48,520 bases of DNA. Source: Chryseobacterium sp. ISL-80 (GTDB taxonomy: Bacteria > Bacillota > Bacilli > Bacillales > Cytobacillaceae). Location of the stretch: contig JAGGQZ010000007.1 in NCBI GenBank assembly GCA_018613055.1, positions 1 to 48,520 of the forward strand. Direction: 5' to 3'. The notes below the pieces were generated by a model. It saw only the letters and a program-made list of their open reading frames with translations. It had not been told where the DNA came from and did no database searches. Made by a program: the position numbers and the translations under genes. Positions within the stretch are counted from its first letter, which is position 1, and every line of letters begins with the position of its first letter. This document shows positions 15,748 through 23,838 of this stretch, piece by piece.

Positions 15748-16251
15748 TTAACACTGGAATGACCGAATCTGTCTGAGATCCATACCGTAGTATACCCATC
15801 CGCGGCGGCGGCTCCATCTCCAGCCGGCAACTGAACTGCGGCCGAGGAAGACTGGATAGAACCAGAAGCTTCTGCCATCAATCAGCCAAATGTACGTAAA
15901 CCGGAACATGCACCTCCGGATTCCGCCTGGGTCGACTGCAAAGGCTGTCGCCTGTTCTTGCGGGACGTAGGCTGGCGGTGGCGACGATGGCGGCCCTCCT
16001 GCCTGGCCTCCGCCTGGCGAACCGCCGGGGCCGCCCGGGAATCCGCCAGGTCCTCCTGGACTGCCTGGAAACCCGCCAGGTCCACCCGGAAACCCGCCTG
16101 GGCTGCCTGGAAATCCGCCGGGACCTCCTGGGAAACCGCCAAACGTTCTTGGGTCCTCCTGTTGATAATATTCATTTCCATAGCAATCATAATCATCTTC
16201 AAATTGCTGGTTCGGTCCGTATGGGTAGAAGTTGTTGTTATGCAAACTCAT
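15748..16251 (-). CDS. Gly/Pro heptad-repeat protein with conserved C-terminal domain
   Basis: About 167 residues from ATG 16251; an in-frame ATG at 16275 lacks a ribosome binding site, while GAGAGGGG lies just before 16251. The N-terminal 35 residues are rich in Asn, Tyr and Asp. A low-complexity linker follows with GGFPGGP/GGFPGSP heptads repeated about six times (one 3-residue insertion), so it is not a strict collagen Gly-X-Y run. The C-terminal ~60 residues (FRFTYIWLIDGRSFWFYPVFLGRSSVAGWRW, then RRGWVYYGMDLRQIRSFQC) look like a folded domain I recall from Bacillus proteins of unknown, perhaps spore-surface, role. That role is a guess. Confidence 0.75.
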   Translation of the reverse strand: MSLHNNNFYPYGPNQQFEDDYDCYGNEYYQQEDPRTFGGFPGGPGGFPGSPGGFPGGPGGFPGSPGGPGGFPGGPGGSPGGGQAGGPPSSPPPAYVPQEQATAFAVDPGGIRRCMFRFTYIWLIDGRSFWFYPVFLGRSSVAGWRWSRRRGWVYYGMDLRQIRSFQC

Positions 16252-16304
16252 ATCCCCTCTCTTGGTGTATTCCATGTAATCTATGCAAAACGCCCAGTTT
16301 GGTG

Positions 16305-17402
16305 CTAATTGGCACTAAGGTTTTCAAATTCTTTTTTGATTTTGCCGGTGATTTCATTCACTATTTCAAAGTCCATCGCTCCGATATAGATGCTCTCCAG
16401 TTGGTCGCGCAGTTCTTTAGCATGTGCCAGTGAGGCGATTGCTTCATTCATTTTTTCTTTGTACCGTCCGCCGACATCCTTGATTTCTTCAGCATACTTC
16501 TCATCGGTCCCGGGAGTGATCAGTTCTTCGTACATATCGATGATCTCATCGGTTTCTCTTTCGGGAAAATATTCATGCGGTGCAGTGCTGTCAAAAATCG
16601 CAAAATCCAGCTCGCGGACAATCACCATATCAAGACTGTGGGGATCAAATCCGCAATGGTAAACCTCAACGTCATACCCGCGTGATTGCGCTTCCGCTGC
16701 CAATTTCTTCAGCATCGTTGACTTTCCAGAGCCAGGACGTCCTTTGATGAAATATCTTTTTCCTACTGTTTCCGTCAGGTTCGGGACAAAATCAACCGCC
16801 CCCACCGGTGTTGCGGCACCAAGAAACCGGTCATACACCCGCCCATTTCCCGTTGCTGACCTGCTGTCGCCGAAGAAACTCTCGATCAATCTGTTTGTCA
16901 GACCGTTTGCTTTTTCAAAATCCATATTTTTGATATAAATTTTTTCCCATTCATCATGAATTCTCAGCGCTTCAGCAAAAAGGCTGTATGCTGTATTGAA
17001 TGCTCCGCTGATTTTTTCAGTCAGCTCCAGGATTGTCTTCTTATGCTCCTTCAGCTTCCCGGAATTCCATGCTTCCCCAAGATTGATATACTCCTCCACC
17101 GCTCCCGGAGCCTTAGGCTCGATGACATGCGGCGCTGTGCCGTCGACAATTCCCACGTTCAGTTCAGGAATCAGTACACCATCAATCGAATTATTATCTG
17201 AGGAGCAATGCAGAAATTGAATATCGTATCCTTTTTCCTGCCATTCATTCCCGATCTTTTTCATGAGCGATGATTTTCCTGTCCCAGGACCGCCCTTCAA
17301 TATGAACAAACGTGACAAGCCCTGCAAGCTTGAGTCATATAAGCTGTAAAATCCGCGGGCTGTGTTGCCGCCGGCGAAAAAGTTGAGGATTCTTCCTGCC
17401 AT
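16305..17402 (-). CDS. PRK06851-type ATPase with two P-loop domains
   Basis: A 365-residue cytosolic protein made of two similar halves. Half one has Walker A GGPGTGKSS (about residues 37-45) followed by GYDIQFLHCSSDNNSIDGVLI and DGTAPHVIEP. Half two has GRPGSGKST followed by GYDVEVYHCGFDPHSLDMVIV and DSTAPHEYFPE. The parallel motifs show an internal duplication. The family is common in Firmicutes and of unknown function. The start is ATG 17402 (MAGRILNFF), chosen because GGAGGGAGTG lies seven bases upstream; the open frame extends 10 codons further without a site. Divergent from the nos operon. Confidence 0.85.
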   Translation of the reverse strand: MAGRILNFFAGGNTARGFYSLYDSSLQGLSRLFILKGGPGTGKSSLMKKIGNEWQEKGYDIQFLHCSSDNNSIDGVLIPELNVGIVDGTAPHVIEPKAPGAVEEYINLGEAWNSGKLKEHKKTILELTEKISGAFNTAYSLFAEALRIHDEWEKIYIKNMDFEKANGLTNRLIESFFGDSRSATGNGRVYDRFLGAATPVGAVDFVPNLTETVGKRYFIKGRPGSGKSTMLKKLAAEAQSRGYDVEVYHCGFDPHSLDMVIVRELDFAIFDSTAPHEYFPERETDEIIDMYEELITPGTDEKYAEEIKDVGGRYKEKMNEAIASLAHAKELRDQLESIYIGAMDFEIVNEITGKIKKEFENLSAN

Positions 17403-17539
17403 ATAATCGCACTCCCTCCAGCCGTTGACCATAACGGCAAGTTTTTGCTTCCCCCTTACTATATGCAGGGCGTTTGTGCTGGGTGAATGCCCAATTGCAA
17501 ATGTAATTTTGTCTATTTTTAAACTTTATTTCCCGGGCA

Positions 17540-17555
17540 AGTGATGTTATTCACA
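17540..17555. promoter_or_regulatory. FNR-like box 1 of the nos operon
   Basis: AGTGATGTTATTCACA matches TGTGA-N6-TCACA at nine of ten positions. Its centre is 63 bp, about six helical turns, from that of box 2. Confidence 0.55.
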
Positions 17556-17602
17556 ACCCCTCACAGCGCTTTCACAAATCATTCACAATAAACACAAATA
17601 TG

Positions 17603-17618
17603 TGTGCCGTACATCACA
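17603..17618. promoter_or_regulatory. FNR-like box 2 of the nos operon
   Basis: TGTGCCGTACATCACA matches TGTGA-N6-TCACA at nine of ten positions. It lies 35-45 bp upstream of the likely start site, the usual place for FNR activation under low oxygen. Confidence 0.65.
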
Positions 17619-17676
17619 CTGCCGATTTTTTGAAAAAGTTAGGATGTAATTGTAAATCAATCTAGGGGGGAAGAAA

Positions 17677-18123
17677 GTGAATAAACCTGTCATCCATTTC
17701 ATCTTAAGTGCTGTTCTCGGACTCGGAATTGGTTATATAGCCTACGACGTCATCCCACAAGGCAATGGGCAGGAAAAAGAAGTCACGGCTGTCGATCAGT
17801 CTCCAAAGGCTGAGGAACCCGCCAAGGAAGAAAAAAAATCGACTGAGACTTCTACAGCTTCTGCTGGCGAAGAAAGCATCCTGCAATCAAAAGGCTGCCT
17901 TGGCTGCCACTCTGTCGAAGCATTGAACCTAAAAGGCGGAGCAACCGGACCGGACCTGTCCCAGGCATTCAAAAATGTCGAAGGAAAGCACGGCAAACCT
18001 GTCAATGAATTTTTGAAAGAGCCTACCTCCGCAGTCATGTCAGGCGTCATCGGCGGCAACCCGCTGACAGATGAAGAAATAAATCAAGTCGTAGAAATTT
18101 TGAAGGAAGCTTCAGAAAAATAA
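17677..18123 (+). CDS. Membrane-anchored c-type cytochrome of the nos operon
   Basis: A 148-residue protein with an N-terminal membrane anchor (about 5-24), an acidic Lys/Glu/Ser/Thr linker (30-65) and a small class I cytochrome c domain with heme motif CLGCH (Cys74-His78) and probable distal ligand Met121 (SAVMSGVI). It lies 21 bp before nosZ and should pass electrons from the quinol chain to the NosZ CuA site; clade II clusters often carry such cytochromes. The start is GTG 17677 after AGGGGGGAAG. The operon has no NosR. Confidence 0.88.
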   Translation: MNKPVIHFILSAVLGLGIGYIAYDVIPQGNGQEKEVTAVDQSPKAEEPAKEEKKSTETSTASAGEESILQSKGCLGCHSVEALNLKGGATGPDLSQAFKNVEGKHGKPVNEFLKEPTSAVMSGVIGGNPLTDEEINQVVEILKEASEK

Positions 18124-18144
18124 ACCAAAGGTGGTGCAGTATTA

Positions 18145-20019
18145 ATGAAAAAATGGGTTCCCGCAGCTTCAGGGCTGCTTGCCGGTTTCATGGCGGCAAC
18201 AGTATTTTTCGCTGATTTTTCACCAGGACCTAAAGGAACGGCAAGTAGTGACAACAACGCAAACAAGTCTAACGCTGAAAAAGTATATGTACCATATGGC
18301 GAGCTGGATGAGTATTACATGCTTTCATCAGGCGGACATTCTGGCCAGCTATTTGTATACGGACTGCCTTCCATGAGGAAGATCCGCACGGTGCCTGTCT
18401 TCTCGCCAGACCCGGCAACAGGTTATGGATTTGACAAAGACTCGAAAGAAATGCTTGGCAAGTATACTTGGGGGGATTTCCACCACCCGGCGATTTCCGA
18501 GACAAACGCTGAATATGACGGTAAATTCTTGTTTGCGAATGATGTCGCCAACAACCGGATCGCCGCAGTCGACTTAAGCATTTTCCACACCGCAGATATC
18601 ATGGAAATGCCGAATATGGGCGGACCTCACGCCGGCACATTCGTCACCCAGAATACAGAATACATCGTGATGCCTACCCGCTTCTCGGTACCGATTGGTA
18701 AAGAGTATGCTCCTCTTGATGAATTCGAGGAGAAATATAAAGGCGTTGTGTCAATGGTCACTTTTGACCAGAAGAAGAAGGACCTTGACCTTGCTTACCA
18801 GATCATGCTTCCCCCTTGGTCCTATGACTTGTCTGACGCTGGCAAAAAGATGTCTGGCGACTGGATTGTCATGACGACTTACAACACTGAATTCGCAACA
18901 ACCAATAACGAAATCAACGCATCACAGAATGACCGTGACTACATTGTATTATTGAACTGGAAAGAGCTTGAGAAGAAAGTAGCAGCAGGAGAGTATGAGG
19001 AAGTCAACGGCGCGAAGATGATTGACCCGCGCAAGCACAAAGGTTCCATTTACGCCGTACCTGTCGCAAAATCACCCCACGGCGTGGACGTCACCCCAGA
19101 CGGAACACGCTTCATCGCATCCGGAAAACTGGCTCCTTTGATGACAGTGTTCTCTTTTGAAAAAGCATTCGAAGCCATCAAGTCTGGCGATTTTGAAACA
19201 GAGAAATTCGGAATTCCTGTCCTACCTTACGACAAAGTAGTTGAACGCGAAGTTGATCCTCCGGGAGCATTGGGACCACTTCACACGCAATTTGACGACA
19301 GAGGCAATGCATACAATACGATGTTCATTTCTTCCGAGATCGTGAAGTGGAAAATCGATACTGGTGAAATTATTGACCGTACACCTGTCCACTATTCACC
19401 AGGACACTCAACCGCTACGGAGGGTGACACAGCCTCTCCGGATGGCAAGTGGATCGTATCCTTGAATAAAATCGCGAAGGACAATTTCCTGTCTGTTGGA
19501 CCTTCACACCCTGAATCAATGGAATTGATCGATATCTCTGGCGACAAGATGTCTCTGACTTACACAGCTCCGGTCGATCCTGAACCGCACTATGCGCAGA
19601 CGATCCACCGCGATAAGATCAAGACGCTGAAGATTTATGAAAAGGATGTAAACCGCGAAAATTCTGTTTGGAAACAGGAAGATACACGAATCGAACGCAA
19701 GGGCAACGAAGTCCATGTATACGGAATCGCAATGCGTTCCAAGTTTGTCTTCGATGCAAAGGCGAAGCGTCCTGATGAAATCAAGGTTAACCAGGGTGAC
19801 AAGGTCATCATCCACCTGACGAACATCGACCTTGACCAGGATATCACCCACGGCTTCGGCATCATGGACCATGACCTGAACTATGAAGTCCAGCCAGGCC
19901 AGACGAGCACCATTGAATTTACCGCTGACAAAGCCGGTACATTCCCAATTTACTGCACAAACTTCTGTTCAGCTCTTCACCAGGAAATGAGCGGCTACCT
20001 GCTGGTTGAACCGAAGTAA
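18145..20019 (+). CDS. nosZ: Nitrous-oxide reductase, Sec-type (clade II) NosZ
   Basis: The 624-residue multicopper enzyme reduces N2O to N2 outside the membrane. The N-terminus (MKKWVPAASGLLAGFMAATV) is a Sec signal or anchor with no twin arginine, which marks clade II. The seven CuZ histidines are visible: His113, 114, 162, 312, 380, 421 and 482. The C-terminal cupredoxin domain holds the CuA ligands His569, Cys604, Cys608, His612 and Met615. The tryptophan found between the cysteines in clade I is Asn606 here. All metal ligands are present, so it should be active. AAAGGTGG precedes the ATG. Confidence 0.96.
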   Translation: MKKWVPAASGLLAGFMAATVFFADFSPGPKGTASSDNNANKSNAEKVYVPYGELDEYYMLSSGGHSGQLFVYGLPSMRKIRTVPVFSPDPATGYGFDKDSKEMLGKYTWGDFHHPAISETNAEYDGKFLFANDVANNRIAAVDLSIFHTADIMEMPNMGGPHAGTFVTQNTEYIVMPTRFSVPIGKEYAPLDEFEEKYKGVVSMVTFDQKKKDLDLAYQIMLPPWSYDLSDAGKKMSGDWIVMTTYNTEFATTNNEINASQNDRDYIVLLNWKELEKKVAAGEYEEVNGAKMIDPRKHKGSIYAVPVAKSPHGVDVTPDGTRFIASGKLAPLMTVFSFEKAFEAIKSGDFETEKFGIPVLPYDKVVEREVDPPGALGPLHTQFDDRGNAYNTMFISSEIVKWKIDTGEIIDRTPVHYSPGHSTATEGDTASPDGKWIVSLNKIAKDNFLSVGPSHPESMELIDISGDKMSLTYTAPVDPEPHYAQTIHRDKIKTLKIYEKDVNRENSVWKQEDTRIERKGNEVHVYGIAMRSKFVFDAKAKRPDEIKVNQGDKVIIHLTNIDLDQDITHGFGIMDHDLNYEVQPGQTSTIEFTADKAGTFPIYCTNFCSALHQEMSGYLLVEPK

Positions 20020-20039
20020 CAGCTGGAACTGAAGGCGGA

Positions 20040-20078
20040 AAAGGGTATTGAGTATTTGCCGATACCCTTTCTCCCTTT
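20040..20078 (+). terminator. Attenuating hairpin after nosZ
   Basis: AAAGGGTAT (20040-20048) pairs with ATACCCTTT (20062-20070), followed by CTCCCTTTT. With no promoter visible before nosB, this probably lowers accessory-gene expression relative to the cytochrome and nosZ. Confidence 0.7.
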
Positions 20079-20138
20079 TACAAAGAATTGTAAATCAAGA
20101 AATGACCAAATGCGCATTTCTTTTAGGAGATGATTCAG

Positions 20139-20702
20139 ATGGCAAAGAAAATATCTGCTGGTTCTATGGCTAGTCTTATCGGGGCTGCAGCATTCCTATT
20201 TGCCTCTATCAAATTCCCCTGGTGGGGGATGAAATTTTTTGCACCACAGTATCCTGAAGGTCTTGATATTGTCGTTTATCCAAGCAAGCTTGACGGCGAC
20301 ATCGATATCGTCAACGGCCTGAACCATTATATTGGCATGTCTCCCTTCAGCAATGAAAGCTTTCCAGAGCTTCAATACCTGCCCGGCCTGATCATTGGGA
20401 TGGCAATCCTTTTCATTATCATTGCTTTATTCAGAAGGAAAAGCCTGCTTTATTTTCCAATTGGACTGCTCGCTGTTGGCGGCGCCGTCGGCATCTATGA
20501 CATGCACCGCTGGCTGACGAAGTTCGGCACTGAGCTTGACCCGAAGGCACCAATTGAGCTCGACCCGTTCGTACCGCCGATCATTGGAGAAAACATCCTT
20601 GCGAATTTTGTAACACACAGTTATTTCACGACAGGTTCATTCCTGCTCGGGGCAGCCTTCCTCCTTACCCTTCTGCCGTTCTGGCTGGAGCGCCGGAGAT
20701 GA
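20139..20702 (+). CDS. NosB-like four-helix membrane protein
   Basis: A 187-residue protein with four membrane helices and an outside loop after helix one (YPEGLDIVVYPSKLDGDIDIVNGLNHYIGM, about 36-65). Clade II nos clusters usually carry such a protein, NosB, next to nosZ. Its role is unknown. The His and Met residues in the loops could bind copper, but this is a guess. ATG 20139 is chosen over ATG 20130 because AGGAG abuts the latter and lies nine bases before the former. It overlaps nosD by ATGA. Confidence 0.75.
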   Translation: MAKKISAGSMASLIGAAAFLFASIKFPWWGMKFFAPQYPEGLDIVVYPSKLDGDIDIVNGLNHYIGMSPFSNESFPELQYLPGLIIGMAILFIIIALFRRKSLLYFPIGLLAVGGAVGIYDMHRWLTKFGTELDPKAPIELDPFVPPIIGENILANFVTHSYFTTGSFLLGAAFLLTLLPFWLERRR

Positions 20703-22012
20703 ACAGGCTATTGATTCTTTTTGTTGGGATAGGCGTCTGGATTTTATCCACCCTGCCTGTCTCGGCAGATGCCTCCCTGCAGCAGCTGATTGATGAAACT
20801 CCAATAAACGGCGAATTGATTTTAGAGAACAAGCAATACGATGGCAATATCGAAATCACGAAACCAATCATGATCATAGGAAAAAAGGGCACAACTATCC
20901 GCGGTGACGCGAAAGGAAATGTCGTCCTGATCAAAGCTTCGAATGTTACGTTGAAAAACTTAACGATTGAACACGGCAGCCTGAACAGGAGCTCCGATGA
21001 GGAATATTCGGGGATCCGCACGATGGGAGAGCACAACCAGTTTATTAATCTAGTTATCCACGATGTTTACCATGGACTCTATATTAATAGTTCAAAGCAT
21101 ACACTCGTAAAAAATATCAAAGTCACCGGACAGGGCACAGGAAAGCTTGGCAGCCAGGGAAACGGCATCCAGCTTGTACGCACCTCCAATAATATTATTG
21201 AAGACTCTACGATCTCCAATACACGCGACGGCATTTATGTCGAATACGCCGATAAAAACGAAATCCGCAATAATTTTGTAAGCGAAACAAGGTACGGCCT
21301 GCACTATATGTACTCTAATGATAATGTTTTTTACAGAAATCGTTTCAATAAAAATACCGGTGGAGCAGCCATTATGCACTCCCAGAACATCCTGCTGAAG
21401 GAGAATCAGTTTTCCTTCAACCAGGGATCGCGTTCATTCGGGCTCATCATCCAGACGAGCACAAGCAATACCGTCCTGGACAATGAATTTTACCTGAACC
21501 AGCGCGGAATCTACCTGGAGCAATCCACACAGAACAGGATTGAGGGAAACAAGTTTTTCCACAATGACATCGGCGTCGAACTATGGACGACTTCGACATC
21601 GCAGGTATTCACGAAAAATCATTTCAAGCAAAATGTCGCCAATGTCCTGACGATTGGCGCAGAATCAATTAACCAATGGAATCAAAACGGGGCGGGCAAC
21701 TACTGGGGCACAGAGCTATCTGTCCTCGACCTGGACCAGAACCAGATCGGCGACTCCCCTGTTGAATATAAATCATCGCTTTACAAGCTGGTAGAAGAAA
21801 ATGAGCTGGCCTACTTATTTTTAAAAAGTCCGGCCATCACAATCTATGAAAAAATCAATGAAGTCTTAAGCACCCAGAAAGTCATGGTCGTGGACGAATT
21901 CCCGCTGATTGAAGCGAAGAAGGAATCTGAATCATGGAAGCTATTGGTCATTGCTGCAATTGCAATTCTCGGGTGGATATTTACCAAGAAGAGAAGGAGG
22001 CGTTCATCATGA
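20699..22012 (+). CDS. nosD: NosD, copper-site maturation beta-helix protein
   Basis: A 437-residue exported protein needed, by family knowledge, to build the CuZ cluster of NosZ together with the NosFY ABC complex. A signal peptide (1-24, ending PVSADA) leads to a right-handed beta-helix of CASH repeats with many Asn-rich turns (SNNIIEDSTISN, DKNEIRNNFVSETRYGLHYMYSNDNVFYRN, STQNRIEGNKFF). A C-terminal membrane anchor (LLVIAAIAILGWIF, about 417-430) ends in a basic tail, as in Gram-positive NosD. It overlaps nosB and nosY by ATGA at both ends. Confidence 0.93.
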   Translation: MNRLLILFVGIGVWILSTLPVSADASLQQLIDETPINGELILENKQYDGNIEITKPIMIIGKKGTTIRGDAKGNVVLIKASNVTLKNLTIEHGSLNRSSDEEYSGIRTMGEHNQFINLVIHDVYHGLYINSSKHTLVKNIKVTGQGTGKLGSQGNGIQLVRTSNNIIEDSTISNTRDGIYVEYADKNEIRNNFVSETRYGLHYMYSNDNVFYRNRFNKNTGGAAIMHSQNILLKENQFSFNQGSRSFGLIIQTSTSNTVLDNEFYLNQRGIYLEQSTQNRIEGNKFFHNDIGVELWTTSTSQVFTKNHFKQNVANVLTIGAESINQWNQNGAGNYWGTELSVLDLDQNQIGDSPVEYKSSLYKLVEENELAYLFLKSPAITIYEKINEVLSTQKVMVVDEFPLIEAKKESESWKLLVIAAIAILGWIFTKKRRRRSS

Positions 22013-22806
22013 ATTACATTTGGAAGGAATGGCTTGAACAGTCACGCGGGAAAGGCCTCTGGCTCGGCCTGGCCATGGTCATGCTCTCTTCCATCTTCCT
22101 GTTGATGGAAGCACGCTCCTATCCAGCTGAACTCGGATTTGACGCTTTTCTTCTCTCGCTCTATGACATGAATATATACCTGGTGCCAATCTTCGCGCTG
22201 TTCATTTCGTCATTTTCAATCTTCCAGGAAAAAGAGCTGAAAACGTCGATGATCCTGTTGACGAAAAAGGAATCGAACTTCAGCCTGATGCTGAAAAAAA
22301 GCATCGCGATCCAAACCGTCGTCGTCGGCGTGTTTGTTGGCTGGTACTTCGTGCTTGCCATCGTGATGAAAATGTTCCTGCAATTCGAGATTGCCAGCTT
22401 TCTCTATTTTATCTGGACAGTTGTCGTGTTACTGCTGATTTTCAACCAACTGGGCCTGTTCCTAGGGAACATCACAAACACGAAGATGCAGCTGATCGGA
22501 GCGACGATTTTCACCTGGTTCCTGTTCGTGTTCCTGATTGACCTGGCCTTCATCCAGTATGTCCCGTCCGTTTCCTATGAAAATGTCAAACTGTTCTCGT
22601 GGCTCTACTTCCTGGACCCGCTGCACACATTGCGCTTTTACCTGGAAACATCACTCGGCCTGTTCTCGCTGAACAATATGTCACGCCTGATGGAAAAAAT
22701 GATCTGGATGGCACCATCGAAGTTTCTGTTGATCGACCTGGCCTTCTGGATGATCACCTTCTTCGGCCTTTCCATCCTGTTCCGCAGCAAGGGGGAAAAA
22801 TCATGA
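22009..22806 (+). CDS. nosY: NosY, ABC permease of the NosDFY complex
   Basis: A 265-residue ABC-2 type membrane protein with six predicted helices and the conserved cytoplasmic segment FQEKELKTSMILLTKKESNFSLML after helix two. The start is ATG 22009 (MNYIWKEWLEQSRGKG), which overlaps the nosD stop (ATGA) and has GAAGGAGG upstream; the open frame reaches further up but lies within nosD. It forms a membrane complex with NosF that drives NosD in assembling the copper cluster. Confidence 0.9.
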   Translation: MNYIWKEWLEQSRGKGLWLGLAMVMLSSIFLLMEARSYPAELGFDAFLLSLYDMNIYLVPIFALFISSFSIFQEKELKTSMILLTKKESNFSLMLKKSIAIQTVVVGVFVGWYFVLAIVMKMFLQFEIASFLYFIWTVVVLLLIFNQLGLFLGNITNTKMQLIGATIFTWFLFVFLIDLAFIQYVPSVSYENVKLFSWLYFLDPLHTLRFYLETSLGLFSLNNMSRLMEKMIWMAPSKFLLIDLAFWMITFFGLSILFRSKGEKS

Positions 22807-23474
22807 TTGAAATCAAGAATCTCTCACAATCCTATAAAAACAAACAAGTCTTGAAAGATATCAACCTGACAGTCGAGAAAAATGAATACTGTGCCCTGGT
22901 TGGGCGAAACGGTGCCGGAAAATCCACTTTGATCCGATCGATTCTCGGTTTACAGCCGGTAAAAAAAGGCTCGATCACGCTTGGGGGATTTCCAAATTCA
23001 AAAGGAGATTGGAAGAAGATCGTTTCTTATCTACCGGAAAAATTTCACCTCTACCCTCACCTGACTGGTGAAGAAAATATGCGGTTTTTCGCATCGCTTG
23101 GAACCGGTGAGGTCGATGAAAAGAAAATCGAAGAGAAGCTCAAACTTGTGTCCTTGTGGGAGGATCGCCATAACCAGATAAAGGGCTATTCCAAAGGGAT
23201 GCTCCAGCGCCTCGGACTGTGCGTCATGCTCTATTACGATACAGAGGTGCTGATCCTCGATGAACCGACGAGCGGACTCGATCCACTTGGGCGTGAGGAA
23301 ATCCTGCAAATTTTGAAATCCTTGTCTGGAAAAACGATTTTCATGGCCTCACACCATATGGATGAAATAAAGCAAATCTGTACACATGTCGCTTTTTTGG
23401 AAAATGGCGAAATGACCAAATACACAGTTGATGAATTCCTGAATGAACATTTAAAAGGAGCGGATTACAAATGA
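22803..23474 (+). CDS. nosF: NosF, ABC ATPase of the NosDFY complex
   Basis: A 223-residue ATPase. Walker A is GRNGAGKST (about residues 36-44), the signature YSKGMLQR, Walker B VLILDEPTSGLD, and the switch histidine is in MASHHMDE. This divergent YSKGM signature is typical of NosF. The start is ATG 22803 (MIEIKNLSQSY), overlapping nosY by ATGA; a much longer open frame upstream is a shadow of nosY. It also overlaps the next lipoprotein gene by ATGA. Confidence 0.92.
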   Translation: MIEIKNLSQSYKNKQVLKDINLTVEKNEYCALVGRNGAGKSTLIRSILGLQPVKKGSITLGGFPNSKGDWKKIVSYLPEKFHLYPHLTGEENMRFFASLGTGEVDEKKIEEKLKLVSLWEDRHNQIKGYSKGMLQRLGLCVMLYYDTEVLILDEPTSGLDPLGREEILQILKSLSGKTIFMASHHMDEIKQICTHVAFLENGEMTKYTVDEFLNEHLKGADYK

Positions 23475-23833
23475 AAAAATTGATCGCAGGCTTCCTGTTG
23501 CTGATGTTGGTTCTTGCCGGTTGCGGATCAGGGTCTGATTTTGAGGTCAGTTTAAAGGAAGCACCGAAATATAAAGGTGGTGAAAGTTTTCCCGTCGTGA
23601 TTGAGATCCTACAGAATGGTGAGCCCGCTTCCGGCCTCGAATTCACTGCCTATCTTGAGATGGCCAAAATGGACCATGGCACACTCGAACTGAATTTCGA
23701 GGATAAGGGAAATGGGATCTATGAATCCAGTGTCGAACTGCCGATGGCCGGAGAATGGATCGCCAATATCGAAGGCGAAGCAGATGGCTCAGCTTTTGAA
23801 CATGTGATTACATTCGAAGTGGAAAAGGAATGA
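23471..23833 (+). CDS. YtkA/FixH-like lipoprotein of the nos operon
   Basis: A 120-residue lipoprotein: signal MKKLIAGFLLLMLVLAGC (Cys18), then a beta-sandwich domain of YtkA/FixH type (FPVVIEILQNGEPASGLEFTAYLEMAKMDHGTLELNFEDKGNGIYESSVELPMAGEW). The two Met and one His in MAKMDHG are possible copper contacts. No nosL, the usual copper-delivery lipoprotein, is in the operon; this protein may take its place, which is an inference. It is joined to nosF and to the next gene by ATGA overlaps. Confidence 0.8.
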   Translation: MKKLIAGFLLLMLVLAGCGSGSDFEVSLKEAPKYKGGESFPVVIEILQNGEPASGLEFTAYLEMAKMDHGTLELNFEDKGNGIYESSVELPMAGEWIANIEGEADGSAFEHVITFEVEKE

Positions 23834-23838
23834 CGACG

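Larger units (their letters stand above)
17403..17676. other. Divergent control region before the nos operon
   Basis: 274 bp with two FNR/CRP-type dyads (17540-17555 and 17603-17618), repeated TTCACA tracts and a possible -10 TGTAAT at 17645-17650. No gene is seen here. Confidence 0.6.

Noticed and set aside
17403-17676. Riboswitch or T-box before the nos operon
   Set aside because: No conserved aptamer or terminator/antiterminator pair was seen; FNR-like boxes explain the region better.
22599-22802. 68-codon extension of nosF
   Set aside because: It is antiphase to nosY, and nosF homology begins at MIEIKNLSQSY, with an ATGA overlap.
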